From Sediminivirga luteola (GTDB taxonomy: Bacteria > Actinomycetota > Actinomycetes > Actinomycetales > Brevibacteriaceae), in the NCBI RefSeq assembly GCF_014639315.1, contig NZ_BMFY01000021.1, positions 1-42,821 of the forward strand: a stretch of 42,821 nucleotides of DNA, in the 5' to 3' direction. The position numbers were made by a program, and so were the translations under genes. Shown piece by piece: positions 29,964-38,411 of the stretch. A model generated the notes under the pieces. That model was not told where the DNA came from. It worked only from the letters and a program-made list of their open reading frames with translations, and did no database searches. The number at the start of each line of letters is the position of its first letter. The stretch's first letter is position 1.

Positions 29964-32810
29964 ATGTCGTCGTTCCTCTATCGCCTGGGCCGCCGCTGCT
30001 TCCGCTACCGCAAGACAGTGCTGGCGTCCTGGGTGCTGGTGCTGGCGATCGTCGGCGCTGTGGCCGGGCTGTTCTCCAAGGGCTTCGACAACACCTTCAC
30101 CCTGCCCGGCAGCCCCTCGCAGGAAGCGCTCGACGATCTGAACCGGACCTTCCCCGAGGTGGGCGGGGGCTCAGCGCAGATCATCGTGGTGACCGCCGAG
30201 GGGGACGTCATCGACTCGCCCTCCTACCGGGACCCGGTCGAGGACGCGCTCGAGGAGATCGAGGATCTGGCGCACGTCGAGATCGCCAGCAACCCCTACG
30301 GCGACGAGGCCGGGACCACCAGCCTCTCCGACGACGACCGGGCCGCCATCATCTCCGTCCAGTACGACCTGGGCACCCAGGAACTCCCGGCCAGCGCGTC
30401 CGAGGAACTCGAAGCAGCGGCGGCCGCGCTGCAGGAGCAGCTGCCGCCAGGGGCCCAGGCCAGCCCCGGCGGTGAGCTGTTCCAGATGGACGAGGTGCAC
30501 GTGAGCATCGTCGAGGCCATCGGCGTCGTGGTCGCCCTCATCGTGCTGCTCTTCACCCTCGGCTCGCTCCGGGCGGCGGGCATGCCGCTGCTGACGGCGC
30601 TGCTGGGCGTCGGCGTCTCGATCGCGCTCATCACCGCCGCCACGCTCTTCTTCACCATCAATCCCACCACCATCATGCTGGCGCTCATGCTCGGCCTGGC
30701 GGTGGGCATCGACTACGCGCTGTTCATCATCTCCAGACACCGGGACCAGCTGGCCGCCGGCATGGACGCCGAGGAGTCCGCCGCCCAATCCACCGCGACG
30801 GCCGGCTCTGCGGTCGTCTTCGCCGGGCTGACCGTGATGATCGCGCTGGCAGGCCTCTCCGTCGCAGGCATCCCGTTCCTCTCGGCCATGGGCGTCGCCT
30901 CGGCGGCGGCCGTTCTGATCGCGGTGCTCATCGGCCTCACCCTGCTGCCGGCGCTGCTGGGCTTCGGCGGGGAGAAGCTGCGCCCGCGGAAAGTCCGCGA
31001 GGCGCTGGCAGCCGGGCAGCCGGCACCCGAACCCCGTCCCACCGCGGCCAGCCGCTTCTTCCGCGGCTGGGTGCGGGCCGCCACGAAGATCCCCGCGCTG
31101 ACCATCGTCGTCATCGTGGTGGGCCTCGGCCTCTTCGCCATCCCCGCTCAGCGCCTGGAGCTCGCGCTGCCCTCCAACGCCACCGCGGAGGAGGGCACCC
31201 CTCCCCGGGTGACCTACGACCTCATCGACGAGCACTTCGGGCCCGGTTACAACGGCCCGCTCATCGTCAAGGCCGACATCATCTCCTCCACCGACCCGCT
31301 CGGCGACATGGACGACATCGCCGATGAGCTGCGGGATCTGCCCGGCGTGGCGGATGTGCCCATGGCCACGCCGAACATGAACGCCGACACCGGCATCGCC
31401 CAGGTCATCCCCGAGACCGCGCCGGATTCCCCGGAGACCGCGGATCTGGTGCGCACCATCCAGGACATGAGCGCCCAGTTCGAAGACGAGTACGGCATCA
31501 GTACCGCCGTCACCGGCTTCACCGCGATCGGCATCGACGTCTCCGACCGCCTGGCCGGGGCGCTGCTGCCGTTCGGCGCCATCGTCGTCGGCCTGTCCCT
31601 GCTCCTGCTGGCGATGGTGTTCCGTTCCATCTGGGTGCCGCTGAAGGCCACCCTGGGTTATCTGCTGAGCGTCATCACCGCCTTCGGCGTGGTGGTGCTC
31701 GTCTTCGAGGACGGGCACGGCGCCGCGGCGCTCGGGATCGATGTGCTCGGACCCGTCATCAGCTTCCTGCCGATCATCCTGATGGGCGTCCTGTTCGGCC
31801 TGGCGATGGACTACGAGGTCTTCCTGGTCTCCCGGATGCGAGAGGACTACGTCCACGGCGGGGACGCGCGGCACGCCATCGAGACCGGATTCGTCTCCTC
31901 CGCCCGGGTCGTCACCGCCGCCGCGATCATCATGTTCTCCGTCTTCGGGGCGTTCGTCCCGGCCGGAGAGCCGGTCGTCAAGGCAATCGCGCTGGGTCTT
32001 GCGGTCGGGGTGTTCGTCGACGCCTTCATCGTCCGGATGACCCTCGTCCCGGCGGTGATGGCGCTGCTGGGCCGGTACGCCTGGTGGCTTCCGCCGTGGC
32101 TGGACCGGCTGCTGCCGACCTTCGACGTCGAAGGCGAGGCGCTGGCCCGCCAGCTCGCCCTCAAGGACTGGCCCGCGCCCGATGCGCCCTGGCTGGTCTA
32201 CGGCGAGGACCTGGGCCTGCGCCTGGACCGGGGCGCCGGCTACGGCCGCGGTTTCTCCTCCGTCTCCCTCGCGGCAGCGCCGGGCGAGGCGCTCATCGTC
32301 ACCGGCAGCGGCCGGCGCGCCGTCCTGCTGGCACTCAGCGGACGGCTGCCCCTGGACGAGGGCCGTCTGAAGGTCGACGGCTACGTCCTGCCCGAGCAGG
32401 CCGGTCAGCTGCGCCGTGTCCTGCCCCACAGCAGCCTCCAGGACCTGCCCGGCACGGAGGGCCGTCCGGGCCTGCCCGCCGCCGGCGCGAACGAGCTGAA
32501 CGGCCTGGCCCGCAAGATCCGTGCCGGATCGGGGCCCCGCGTGACGCTGCTGGACGAGGCCGACACGGTCACCGGGACCGCTACCCGGGATGCCGCCGCG
32601 GACCTCGCCGCCGCCGCGCTCTCCGGCGGAAGCCGCACTGGAGAAGACGTTGCGCCCGGCTGCCTGGTCCTGGGCGCCCGGACGCCGGCCGCCGCGAGCG
32701 CGCTGCTGCCGCCGGGCACGCCCACCCGCATCGTCGACACGGATGAACCCGCCGCGCGCACCTCCGGGCACAGCGACCCGGCCGCGGCCATGGAAGGAGC
32801 CCGCCGATGA
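29964..32810 (+). CDS. MMPL-family RND transporter with a C-terminal degenerate ABC-ATPase-like domain
   Basis: A 948-residue inner-membrane transporter. Residues 1-715 are a standard MMPL protein with two halves of six helices: helix 1 near 20-38, an extracytoplasmic domain, the motifs G-I-D-Y-A-L-F-I-I-S-R-H-R-D (about 250) and M-D-Y-E-V-F-L-V-S-R-M-R-E-D-Y (about 617) that carry the proton-relay Asp-Tyr pairs. From about residue 742 there follows a soluble domain with the order of an ABC nucleotide-binding domain: L-V-Y-G-E-D-L, S-S-V-S-L-A-A-A-P-G-E-A-L-I-V-T, then T-G-S-G-R-R-A-V where Walker A should be (no Lys, about 779-787), L-S-G-R-L-P-L-D-E-G, and an intact Walker B-like V-T-L-L-D-E-A-D (860-867). 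The LSGGQ signature and the switch His are missing. The ATG at 29964 is chosen; AAGGAG lies 13 bases upstream. It overlaps the YhgE gene by ATGA. Confidence 0.88.
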   Translation: MSSFLYRLGRRCFRYRKTVLASWVLVLAIVGAVAGLFSKGFDNTFTLPGSPSQEALDDLNRTFPEVGGGSAQIIVVTAEGDVIDSPSYRDPVEDALEEIEDLAHVEIASNPYGDEAGTTSLSDDDRAAIISVQYDLGTQELPASASEELEAAAAALQEQLPPGAQASPGGELFQMDEVHVSIVEAIGVVVALIVLLFTLGSLRAAGMPLLTALLGVGVSIALITAATLFFTINPTTIMLALMLGLAVGIDYALFIISRHRDQLAAGMDAEESAAQSTATAGSAVVFAGLTVMIALAGLSVAGIPFLSAMGVASAAAVLIAVLIGLTLLPALLGFGGEKLRPRKVREALAAGQPAPEPRPTAASRFFRGWVRAATKIPALTIVVIVVGLGLFAIPAQRLELALPSNATAEEGTPPRVTYDLIDEHFGPGYNGPLIVKADIISSTDPLGDMDDIADELRDLPGVADVPMATPNMNADTGIAQVIPETAPDSPETADLVRTIQDMSAQFEDEYGISTAVTGFTAIGIDVSDRLAGALLPFGAIVVGLSLLLLAMVFRSIWVPLKATLGYLLSVITAFGVVVLVFEDGHGAAALGIDVLGPVISFLPIILMGVLFGLAMDYEVFLVSRMREDYVHGGDARHAIETGFVSSARVVTAAAIIMFSVFGAFVPAGEPVVKAIALGLAVGVFVDAFIVRMTLVPAVMALLGRYAWWLPPWLDRLLPTFDVEGEALARQLALKDWPAPDAPWLVYGEDLGLRLDRGAGYGRGFSSVSLAAAPGEALIVTGSGRRAVLLALSGRLPLDEGRLKVDGYVLPEQAGQLRRVLPHSSLQDLPGTEGRPGLPAAGANELNGLARKIRAGSGPRVTLLDEADTVTGTATRDAAADLAAAALSGGSRTGEDVAPGCLVLGARTPAAASALLPPGTPTRIVDTDEPAARTSGHSDPAAAMEGARR

Positions 32811-35071
32811 CCCCGAACCTGCTCGAGCGCGCCAGCGGAGGACGCGTCACCTGGGTCTCCCTGCTCGGGATCGTCCTGGTGCCGTTCCTGATCGCAGGCG
32901 GATTCGTCTGGGCCACATGGAACGCCTCCGACCGGCTCGGCGAGGTCCGCGCCGCGGTGGTGAACAACGACGAGGCCGTCGAGATGGACGGCCAGCTGGT
33001 GCCCCTGGGCCGCCAGCTGGCGGCGGGACTCGTCGACACCGACGACGACAACCTCCGCTGGGTGCTCTCCGACGACGAGGACGCCCGCGAGGGCCTCCAG
33101 GACGGCACCTACGCCGCCGTCGTCACCATCCCGGAGGAGTTCTCCGCCGACGCCCTCTCCTTCGGCGAGGACGACCCGGCCGAAGCGCGGCAGGCCACCA
33201 TCGACGTGCGCACCTCCGAGGTCGGGCCGCTCTCGGACGCGATGATCGGGCGCACCATCGCCGATGTCGCCACCTCCACCATGAACCGGGAGCTGACCGG
33301 CAACTACCTGGACAACATCTATCTGGGCTTCAACGACATGGGCGACCAGATGCGCGAGCTCGGTGACGCCGCCGACGAACTCTCCTCCGGCGCCGGGCAG
33401 CTCGCCGACGGCACCGGTGAGGCCGCGCAGGGAGCCGGGGAACTCGCGTCCGGGCTGGAGGAGCTCGACGCCGCCGGTGGCGAGCTCAGCGGCGGCGCCA
33501 GCCAGCTGGCAGACGGCGCGGGGGAGCTGAGCAGCGGTTTGAGCCAGCTGCGGGACGGCACCGCGGAGCTGCCGGAGAGCACCCGGCAGCTGGCCGACGG
33601 TGCAGGTCAGCTGTCCTCCGGCGTGGACGAGTACACGCGCGGCGTGGACCAGCTCGTCGAGGGGCTCTCCGAGGCCGGCGGGGAAGACGCTGCCGGAGGC
33701 CTGCAGGAACTCGAGGACGGAGCCGCTCAGGTCGCTGACGGCGCCGAAGGGCTCGACCAGGGGCTGCGCCAGTACCAGGCCGGCCTGCGGGACGCGGCGG
33801 CCAATCCTCCCGCGCCGACGCCGGAGGAACAGGCCGAGCTGATCGCTGAACTGTGCACCCCGCAGGACACGCCGGAGATGTGCCAGGCCAGGCTCGAAGG
33901 CTACGGGGCGGGCGTCTCCGAAGGTCTGGACCAGGCCGCCGCGGGCCTGGACCAGCAGGACCCGTCGACCGGGACCAGCCTCATCGGCGGCGCAGGCCAA
34001 CTCGCCGAGGGCGCCCGTGAGCTCTCCGATGGAATCTCCGCCGGGCTCGGGGAGCTTCTGGAGCAGTTGCAGCAGGCCGCCGAGGGCGCCGGGCAGCTGA
34101 GCCAGGCCGGAGCGCAGCTGCGCGACGGGGCCGGCCAGCTGGCAGACGGCACCTCACAGCTGGCCGAGGGCATGCCCGCCCTGGCCGAGGGCATCGGACA
34201 GGCCGCCGACGGTTCCGGTCAGCTGGCCTCCGGAGCGGGGGAACTCGCGACCGGACTGGGGGAGTACACCGCCGGGGTCGGCCAGGTGGCCGACGGCGCC
34301 GGTGAACTCGCCGGGGGACTGTCCCAGCTCGATGAGGGCGCCGGGGAACTGGCCGACGGCACCGACCAGTTCGCCTCCGGGATCGCCTCGGGCGCAGAGG
34401 AGATCCCCTCGTACACGGCCCCGGACCGGGAGCGGCTCTCCGAGGTGGTCTCGCAGCCCATCTCCCAGGACGCCGATGACAGCCTCTTCGCGGATTCGTC
34501 CGCCATCGCCCTGCTGTTGTCGCTGGCTCTGTGGATCGGCGGCCTGGTGACCTACCTGATCCTGCGGGCGGTGAGCGCGGGCGCGCTGAGCAGCACCGCG
34601 AGCTCGGCGGCGCTGGCGGCCCGTGCGCTGCTGCCGGGTGTGCTGCTGGCATCAGTCCAGGCCGTGGCGCTCGTGCTGCTGGCCCAGAGCGTGCTGGAGC
34701 TGGGGTTCGCTGATCTGTGCACCCTGCTGGTGTTCGCCATCGTCTCCGGCGCCGTCTTCGCCGCGATCCACCATGCGCTGGTGGCGTGGTTCGGCGGCGC
34801 GGGCCGGTTCGTCGCGGTGCTGCTGGCCGTCTTGGGCGCCGCGGCGCATGTGCTCTCCGCCGTGCCCGGGTTCTTCATGGCGGTCAAGCCGGCGCTGCCG
34901 CTGACGCCGGTGTTCAACGGCGTCGCCTCGATCGTGGCCGGTACCCCGGGCCTGGGAGCCGCCTACGGAGCGCTGTTCATCTGGTTCGTCCTGGCGGTGA
35001 CCGCCGGCTGGCTGGCGATCGCCCGGAAGCGCACCGTCTCGCGGGGGCAGCTGGCCGAGGCGCTGGCCTGA
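32807..35071 (+). CDS. YhgE/Pip-domain membrane protein
   Basis: A 754-residue protein with one N-terminal transmembrane helix (about 15-38, LLGIVLVPFLIAGGFVWATW), an extracytoplasmic N-terminal domain (V-V-N-N-D-E, typical of YhgE/Pip), then a long array of heptad-like repeats of the form G-A-G-Q-L-A-D-G from about residue 190 to 525, and a C-terminal ABC-2-type membrane domain of five or six helices from about 565. A non-repetitive stretch near the middle carries two Cys (C-T-P-Q-D and M-C-Q-A-R). The family includes phage-infection protein Pip and the EsaA-like secretion proteins. Its ATG overlaps the MMPL stop (ATGA), so the two are made together. The stop codon sits at the end of the first copy of a 24-base tandem duplication. 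Confidence 0.9.
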   Translation: MTPNLLERASGGRVTWVSLLGIVLVPFLIAGGFVWATWNASDRLGEVRAAVVNNDEAVEMDGQLVPLGRQLAAGLVDTDDDNLRWVLSDDEDAREGLQDGTYAAVVTIPEEFSADALSFGEDDPAEARQATIDVRTSEVGPLSDAMIGRTIADVATSTMNRELTGNYLDNIYLGFNDMGDQMRELGDAADELSSGAGQLADGTGEAAQGAGELASGLEELDAAGGELSGGASQLADGAGELSSGLSQLRDGTAELPESTRQLADGAGQLSSGVDEYTRGVDQLVEGLSEAGGEDAAGGLQELEDGAAQVADGAEGLDQGLRQYQAGLRDAAANPPAPTPEEQAELIAELCTPQDTPEMCQARLEGYGAGVSEGLDQAAAGLDQQDPSTGTSLIGGAGQLAEGARELSDGISAGLGELLEQLQQAAEGAGQLSQAGAQLRDGAGQLADGTSQLAEGMPALAEGIGQAADGSGQLASGAGELATGLGEYTAGVGQVADGAGELAGGLSQLDEGAGELADGTDQFASGIASGAEEIPSYTAPDRERLSEVVSQPISQDADDSLFADSSAIALLLSLALWIGGLVTYLILRAVSAGALSSTASSAALAARALLPGVLLASVQAVALVLLAQSVLELGFADLCTLLVFAIVSGAVFAAIHHALVAWFGGAGRFVAVLLAVLGAAAHVLSAVPGFFMAVKPALPLTPVFNGVASIVAGTPGLGAAYGALFIWFVLAVTAGWLAIARKRTVSRGQLAEALA

Positions 35072-35095
35072 CAGCTGGCCGAGGCGCTGGCCTGA
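35048..35095. repeat. Perfect 24-bp tandem duplication spanning the yhgE stop codon
   Basis: Bases 35048-35071, encoding Q-L-A-E-A-L-A-stop, are repeated exactly at 35072-35095. The second copy is in frame but after the stop, so it is untranslated. The identity suggests a recent event. Confidence 0.9.
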
Positions 35096-35098
35096 CGG

Positions 35099-36199
35099 TC
35101 AGGCGGCCAGGCCCGCCAGCACGCCGCCGTCCAGGTAGCGCTCGGCCAGGGCGGCGGTGGCCGGGATGAAGCCGCCGTCCACGACGGCCGGATGGCGGCG
35201 CGCCCCGGCGCGCGCCAGCAGCTGCAGCCGCCGGAGCATGAGCATCGACGGGAGCACTGCCAGATCCTCCCGGCCCAGTTCCGCGCTGCCGGTGTACCCG
35301 CGCAGCCACGCCGCCACCCATGAGGGCAGGCGCGCATCGTCCTCGCGGAACGAGAGGGTGCAGGCCAGGTCGTACATGAACCAGCCGGTGCCGCAGTCGT
35401 CGAAGTCGATCACGGCCGTGCGGGAGCCGTCCACCAGGAAGTTCGCCGTGCGCAGATCCGCGTGGATCAGCCCGAAGCGGTCCCGGCCGGTGCCGTAGGC
35501 GGCCAGCTCGTTGCGGATCTTCGATTCGGCCCGCTCCAGAAGCCGGTGCGTGCGTTCCTCCGTGCGTGCCTCGGGCACCTGCCCCCAGCAGCCCCAGGGA
35601 GCCGTATCGCCGATCAGATGGTCCACGTTCCAGATGGGCCGGTCGAATCCGCGCGGCGCATTCCATCCGCGGGCATGGGCGTGCAGACGGGCGGTCTGGG
35701 CGCCGATGAGCGCCATGGTCCCCGGCAGATCCTCCGTCGCGGGTTCCCGGCCGGGGAGATGCTCGAACAGTGCCGCATGCAGCATCTGCCCCTCGGGACC
35801 GCGGAATCGTGCCACCGCTTCGGCCGGGGCGGCCATCCGGAACCCGGCCGTGTGCACGGCGCGATCACGGCGCAGCGCGTCGATCCACGCCAGTTCGCTG
35901 CGGATGTACACCAGCTGATGCACTCCGGGCCGGTGCAGCCGCAGTACGAGGCGCTCGCCGCTGTGCCTGTCGAGGCAGTCGTAGGTGGCGTTCTCTGCAT
36001 AGGCCAGCAGGCTCACCTCGAAGCGGCCGGCGTCCAGATCGAAGCACTGCAGCGCGGTGGACCACTGCCGGGCCCAGTGCCCGGCCTCTACCGGAGCGGG
36101 CAGCGGCGGGTGCCCGGCCGGATCGGGCTGGGCGGGCCGCGCCGACGGCTGGGGCAGCGGGGACCGTCCATACGGCCCGGCGGGTCCGGCGACGCTCAT
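35099..36199 (-). CDS. Aminoglycoside-phosphotransferase-fold kinase (choline/homoserine kinase type)
   Basis: A 366-residue cytoplasmic kinase of the APH superfamily. The catalytic loop reads L-I-H-A-D-L-R-T-A-N-F-L-V (H-x-D-x4-N) and the metal-binding motif V-I-D-F-D-D-C-G-T-G-W. The N-lobe shows L-V-L-R-L-H-R for the ATP-binding Lys/Arg region; the first 40 residues are Pro-rich. It resembles the HSK2/YihE-like group that phosphorylates small hydroxyl compounds; resistance to aminoglycosides should not be assumed. The ATG at 36199 follows GGGGAG. It is convergent with yhgE (27 bases between stops). Confidence 0.82.
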   Translation of the reverse strand: MSVAGPAGPYGRSPLPQPSARPAQPDPAGHPPLPAPVEAGHWARQWSTALQCFDLDAGRFEVSLLAYAENATYDCLDRHSGERLVLRLHRPGVHQLVYIRSELAWIDALRRDRAVHTAGFRMAAPAEAVARFRGPEGQMLHAALFEHLPGREPATEDLPGTMALIGAQTARLHAHARGWNAPRGFDRPIWNVDHLIGDTAPWGCWGQVPEARTEERTHRLLERAESKIRNELAAYGTGRDRFGLIHADLRTANFLVDGSRTAVIDFDDCGTGWFMYDLACTLSFREDDARLPSWVAAWLRGYTGSAELGREDLAVLPSMLMLRRLQLLARAGARRHPAVVDGGFIPATAALAERYLDGGVLAGLAA

Positions 36200-36398
36200 G
36201 CTGCTCCCCTCGTTCGGGTCCTGGCACGGGTTCCCCTGTGGACGTCGGTGCCCACCAGGGACCTCGCGCCGTCCCTTTAGACACCACTGTGAGGGACGCA
36301 CGTTTCACCGCGATGAGGACCGTGTCTCGTCCGTGTAAAGCCGCGCTGTGCCGCGGATGCACGCGTGCCGGTCCCACGCGGCCGTCGCGGACCTGGCG

Positions 36399-36485
36399 GC
36401 TGGCCGCCTGCCCGGGCCGGCCCCTCCATCGTTGGCACTCAGGCTCCACACCCTGGCTGGTCGCCTGCCCGGGCCTGTCCCCTCC
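36399..36485. repeat. Imperfect direct repeat upstream of the CoA transferase
   Basis: Two copies of about 29 bases, both built around CTGG-Y-CGCCTGCCCGGGCC followed by CCCCTCC, lie at 36399-36427 and 36456-36485 in the gap 36200-36531. TAGTCT (36495-36500) after them is a plausible -10 for the CoA transferase. Nothing else is evident in the gap. Confidence 0.5.
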
Positions 36486-36531
36486 GGCACGCGATAGTCT
36501 GGCGGCACGTCGAGGAAGACGAGGAGTTCCC

Positions 36532-37812
36532 ATGTCAGACACCCCGGAGGCACCCGGGACCGCGGAGGACGCGCTGCCGTTGAGCGGGTTGCGCGTCCTG
36601 GAGCTGGGCAACTACATCGCCGCGCCGACGGCCGGGCGGATGCTGGCCGACTTCGGCGCCGAAGTCATCAAGGTCGAACGGCCCGGCACCGGCGACGAAC
36701 TGCGCAACTGGCGGCTCTACCGCGGCACCACGTCGATGCTGTACCGGACCCTCAACCGGAACAAGAAGTCCATCGTGCTGGACCTGAAGTCCCCCGAGGG
36801 GCGGCAGGCGGTGCTGGACCTGGTGCCGCACTGCGACGCCGTGCTGGAGAACTTCCGTCCCGGCACCCTGGAGCGCTGGGGGATCGGCCCGGAGGAGATG
36901 AACTTCCGTAACCCCGAGCTGATCATCGGGCGGATCTCCGCCTTCGGGCAGAGCGGCCCGATGTCCGCGCGGCCGGGATTCGCCGCCGTGGCCGAGGCCT
37001 ACGCGGGGTTCCGCGAACTCGTCGGCGATCCGGACCGGCCGCCGGTACGGGTGGGCATCTCCATCGGCGACTCCATCGCCGGGATGCAGGCGGCCTTCGG
37101 CATCGTCATGGCCCTCTACCGGCGCGAAGCCCGTCGCGGCGCGGCCGGTGCTTCCGGGGACAGCACCGGCCTGCCGCAGCGGATCGTGGACGTGGCGCTG
37201 AACGAGGCGATGTTCTCCGTGATGGAATCCCTCGTGCCGGACTACTCCGCCTACGGCGAGGTCCGCACCCGCACCGGCGGCCGGACGCAGGGCATCGCGC
37301 CGTCGAACGCGTATGTGTGCGCCGATGGGAAGTCCATCGTGGTCGCCGGCAACGGCGACGCGATCTTCCAGCGGTACATGCGTGCTATCGGCCGCCCCGA
37401 TCTCGCCACGGACCCGGGCCTGCAGAGCAACGCGGGCCGCTGGGACCGCCGCGACGAGCTGGACGAGGCCATCGGAGCGTGGGCGGCGGGCCTGCCGAGC
37501 GCGGAGGCGCTCACCGTCCTCGACGAGGCGGGCGTGCCGGCCGGGCCGATCTATACCGCGCCGGACCTGCTCGACGATCCCCAGTTGCGTGCCCGGGGGA
37601 TGATCCAGACCCGGACGACCACCATCGGCGATGAGCAGGCGGAGGTCGCCTTCCCCGGCGTCACCCCCGTCATCGGCGGCGATGCCTCCCTGCCGATCCG
37701 GCATGTCGGCCCCGACCTGGGCGAGCACACCGAAGAGGTGCTCAGCGGACTGCTGGGTTACGATCCGGAGCGCATCGCGGCGGTCGCCGGCGAAGATGGG
37801 GGTTCTACGTAA
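36532..37812 (+). CDS. Class III CoA transferase (CaiB/BaiF family)
   Basis: A 426-residue enzyme that moves CoA between acyl-CoA and a free acid. L-S-G-L-R-V-L-E-L-G-N-Y-I-A-A-P at the N-terminus, A-D-F-G-A-E-V-I-K-V-E-R-P-G-T-G-D, N-R-N-K-K-S-I-V-L-D-L-K and E-N-F-R-P-G are hallmarks. The usual catalytic Asp position is within G-I-S-I-G-D-S-I-A-G-M. A short Gly/Ala/Ser insert (R-R-G-A-A-G-A-S-G-D) is seen near 200-212. The ATG at 36532 has GAGGAG five bases before it. The stop codon lies inside the palindrome before the next gene. The acid substrate is unknown. Confidence 0.9.
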   Translation: MSDTPEAPGTAEDALPLSGLRVLELGNYIAAPTAGRMLADFGAEVIKVERPGTGDELRNWRLYRGTTSMLYRTLNRNKKSIVLDLKSPEGRQAVLDLVPHCDAVLENFRPGTLERWGIGPEEMNFRNPELIIGRISAFGQSGPMSARPGFAAVAEAYAGFRELVGDPDRPPVRVGISIGDSIAGMQAAFGIVMALYRREARRGAAGASGDSTGLPQRIVDVALNEAMFSVMESLVPDYSAYGEVRTRTGGRTQGIAPSNAYVCADGKSIVVAGNGDAIFQRYMRAIGRPDLATDPGLQSNAGRWDRRDELDEAIGAWAAGLPSAEALTVLDEAGVPAGPIYTAPDLLDDPQLRARGMIQTRTTTIGDEQAEVAFPGVTPVIGGDASLPIRHVGPDLGEHTEEVLSGLLGYDPERIAAVAGEDGGST

Positions 37813-37841
37813 TTACGTAATTCGGTACTATAGGGTGCATG
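37806..37841 (+). promoter_or_regulatory. Palindromic operator and leaderless promoter of the ArsR-type gene
   Basis: TACGTAATTACGTA (37806-37819) is a perfect 14-base palindrome; it includes the TAA stop of the CoA transferase (37810-37812). TACTAT (37826-37831) is a good -10, and the ATG at 37839 lies seven bases beyond it, so the mRNA is probably leaderless. TAGGGTGCATG (37831-37841) is identical to bases 8761-8771. The palindrome covers the -20 to -33 region, suited to autorepression. Confidence 0.65.
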
Positions 37842-38411
37842 ACAGACGAGGACGCTACGCGGCTGGCCGAGGAACTGGAAGGTCTGCGCGCCCGGGTCGA
37901 GGCGCTGGAGGCGCGTGCAGCCCGCGGCGTAGCCGGCGCGATAGGGCCGGAGCAGCCCGCAGACGAGGATGCGGCCCCCGAGGACGACGTCTTCTGGGCG
38001 CTGAACGGCTTACGGGCGCGGCTCGACGAGGCGGGGCCTGAAGCGGGCGCTGAAGCCGGCGCCGTCATGCTGCTCGGCAGCGTCACCCTTCCGGCCGGCC
38101 CGGTGGAATGGCAGTACGGCACACCGGCCGGCCCGCTTCTGCAGGAGGACTGGTCCGACCGGGTGACGGCGCTGGCGGCCCTGAGCCACCCGGTGCGGCT
38201 GGAACTCCTGCGGCAGGTGCTGCACGGAGTCGAGACGACGGCCGCATTGACCGAGCTCGAGGGGTTGGGTACGACGGGGCAGCTGCACCATCATCTGCGG
38301 CAGCTCATCGCCGGCGGGTGGCTGCGCCAGCGCGGCCGCGGGCGTTACGAGGTGCCGCCGGAACGCGTCGTGCCGCTGCTCGTCTGCCTGATGGGGGTGC
38401 GCCCGGTATGA
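37839..38411 (+). CDS. ArsR-type winged-helix regulator
   Basis: A 190-residue regulator. The first 30 residues form a short coiled coil (A-E-E-L-E-G-L-R-A-R-V-E-A-L-E-A), then an acidic linker, and the winged helix occupies about 108-180: L-A-A-L-S-H-P-V-R-L-E-L-L-R-Q-V-L, then T-T-G-Q-L-H-H-H-L-R-Q-L-I-A-G-G-W-L and the wing R-G-R-Y-E-V-P. This is the ArsR/Rv-like HTH_20 pattern without visible metal ligands. Its ATGA stop overlaps the M23 peptidase start, so the two are co-translated. A perfect palindrome just upstream is its likely operator. Confidence 0.82.
   Translation: MTDEDATRLAEELEGLRARVEALEARAARGVAGAIGPEQPADEDAAPEDDVFWALNGLRARLDEAGPEAGAEAGAVMLLGSVTLPAGPVEWQYGTPAGPLLQEDWSDRVTALAALSHPVRLELLRQVLHGVETTAALTELEGLGTTGQLHHHLRQLIAGGWLRQRGRGRYEVPPERVVPLLVCLMGVRPV

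Noticed and set aside
30171-32771. Open frame of 866 codons on the minus strand opposite the MMPL gene
   Set aside because: It is antisense to a protein with full MMPL motifs and is dominated by Asp/Gly/Gln/His runs; a shadow of codon bias.
32405-34000. Open frame of 531 codons on the minus strand with regular repeats opposite yhgE
   Set aside because: The repeats mirror the G-A-x-x-L repeats of YhgE read in antisense; no independent evidence.
35099-36199. Aminoglycoside resistance gene
   Set aside because: Only the general APH-fold kinase motifs are present and the N-terminal part is unlike resistance enzymes; a metabolic kinase is more likely.
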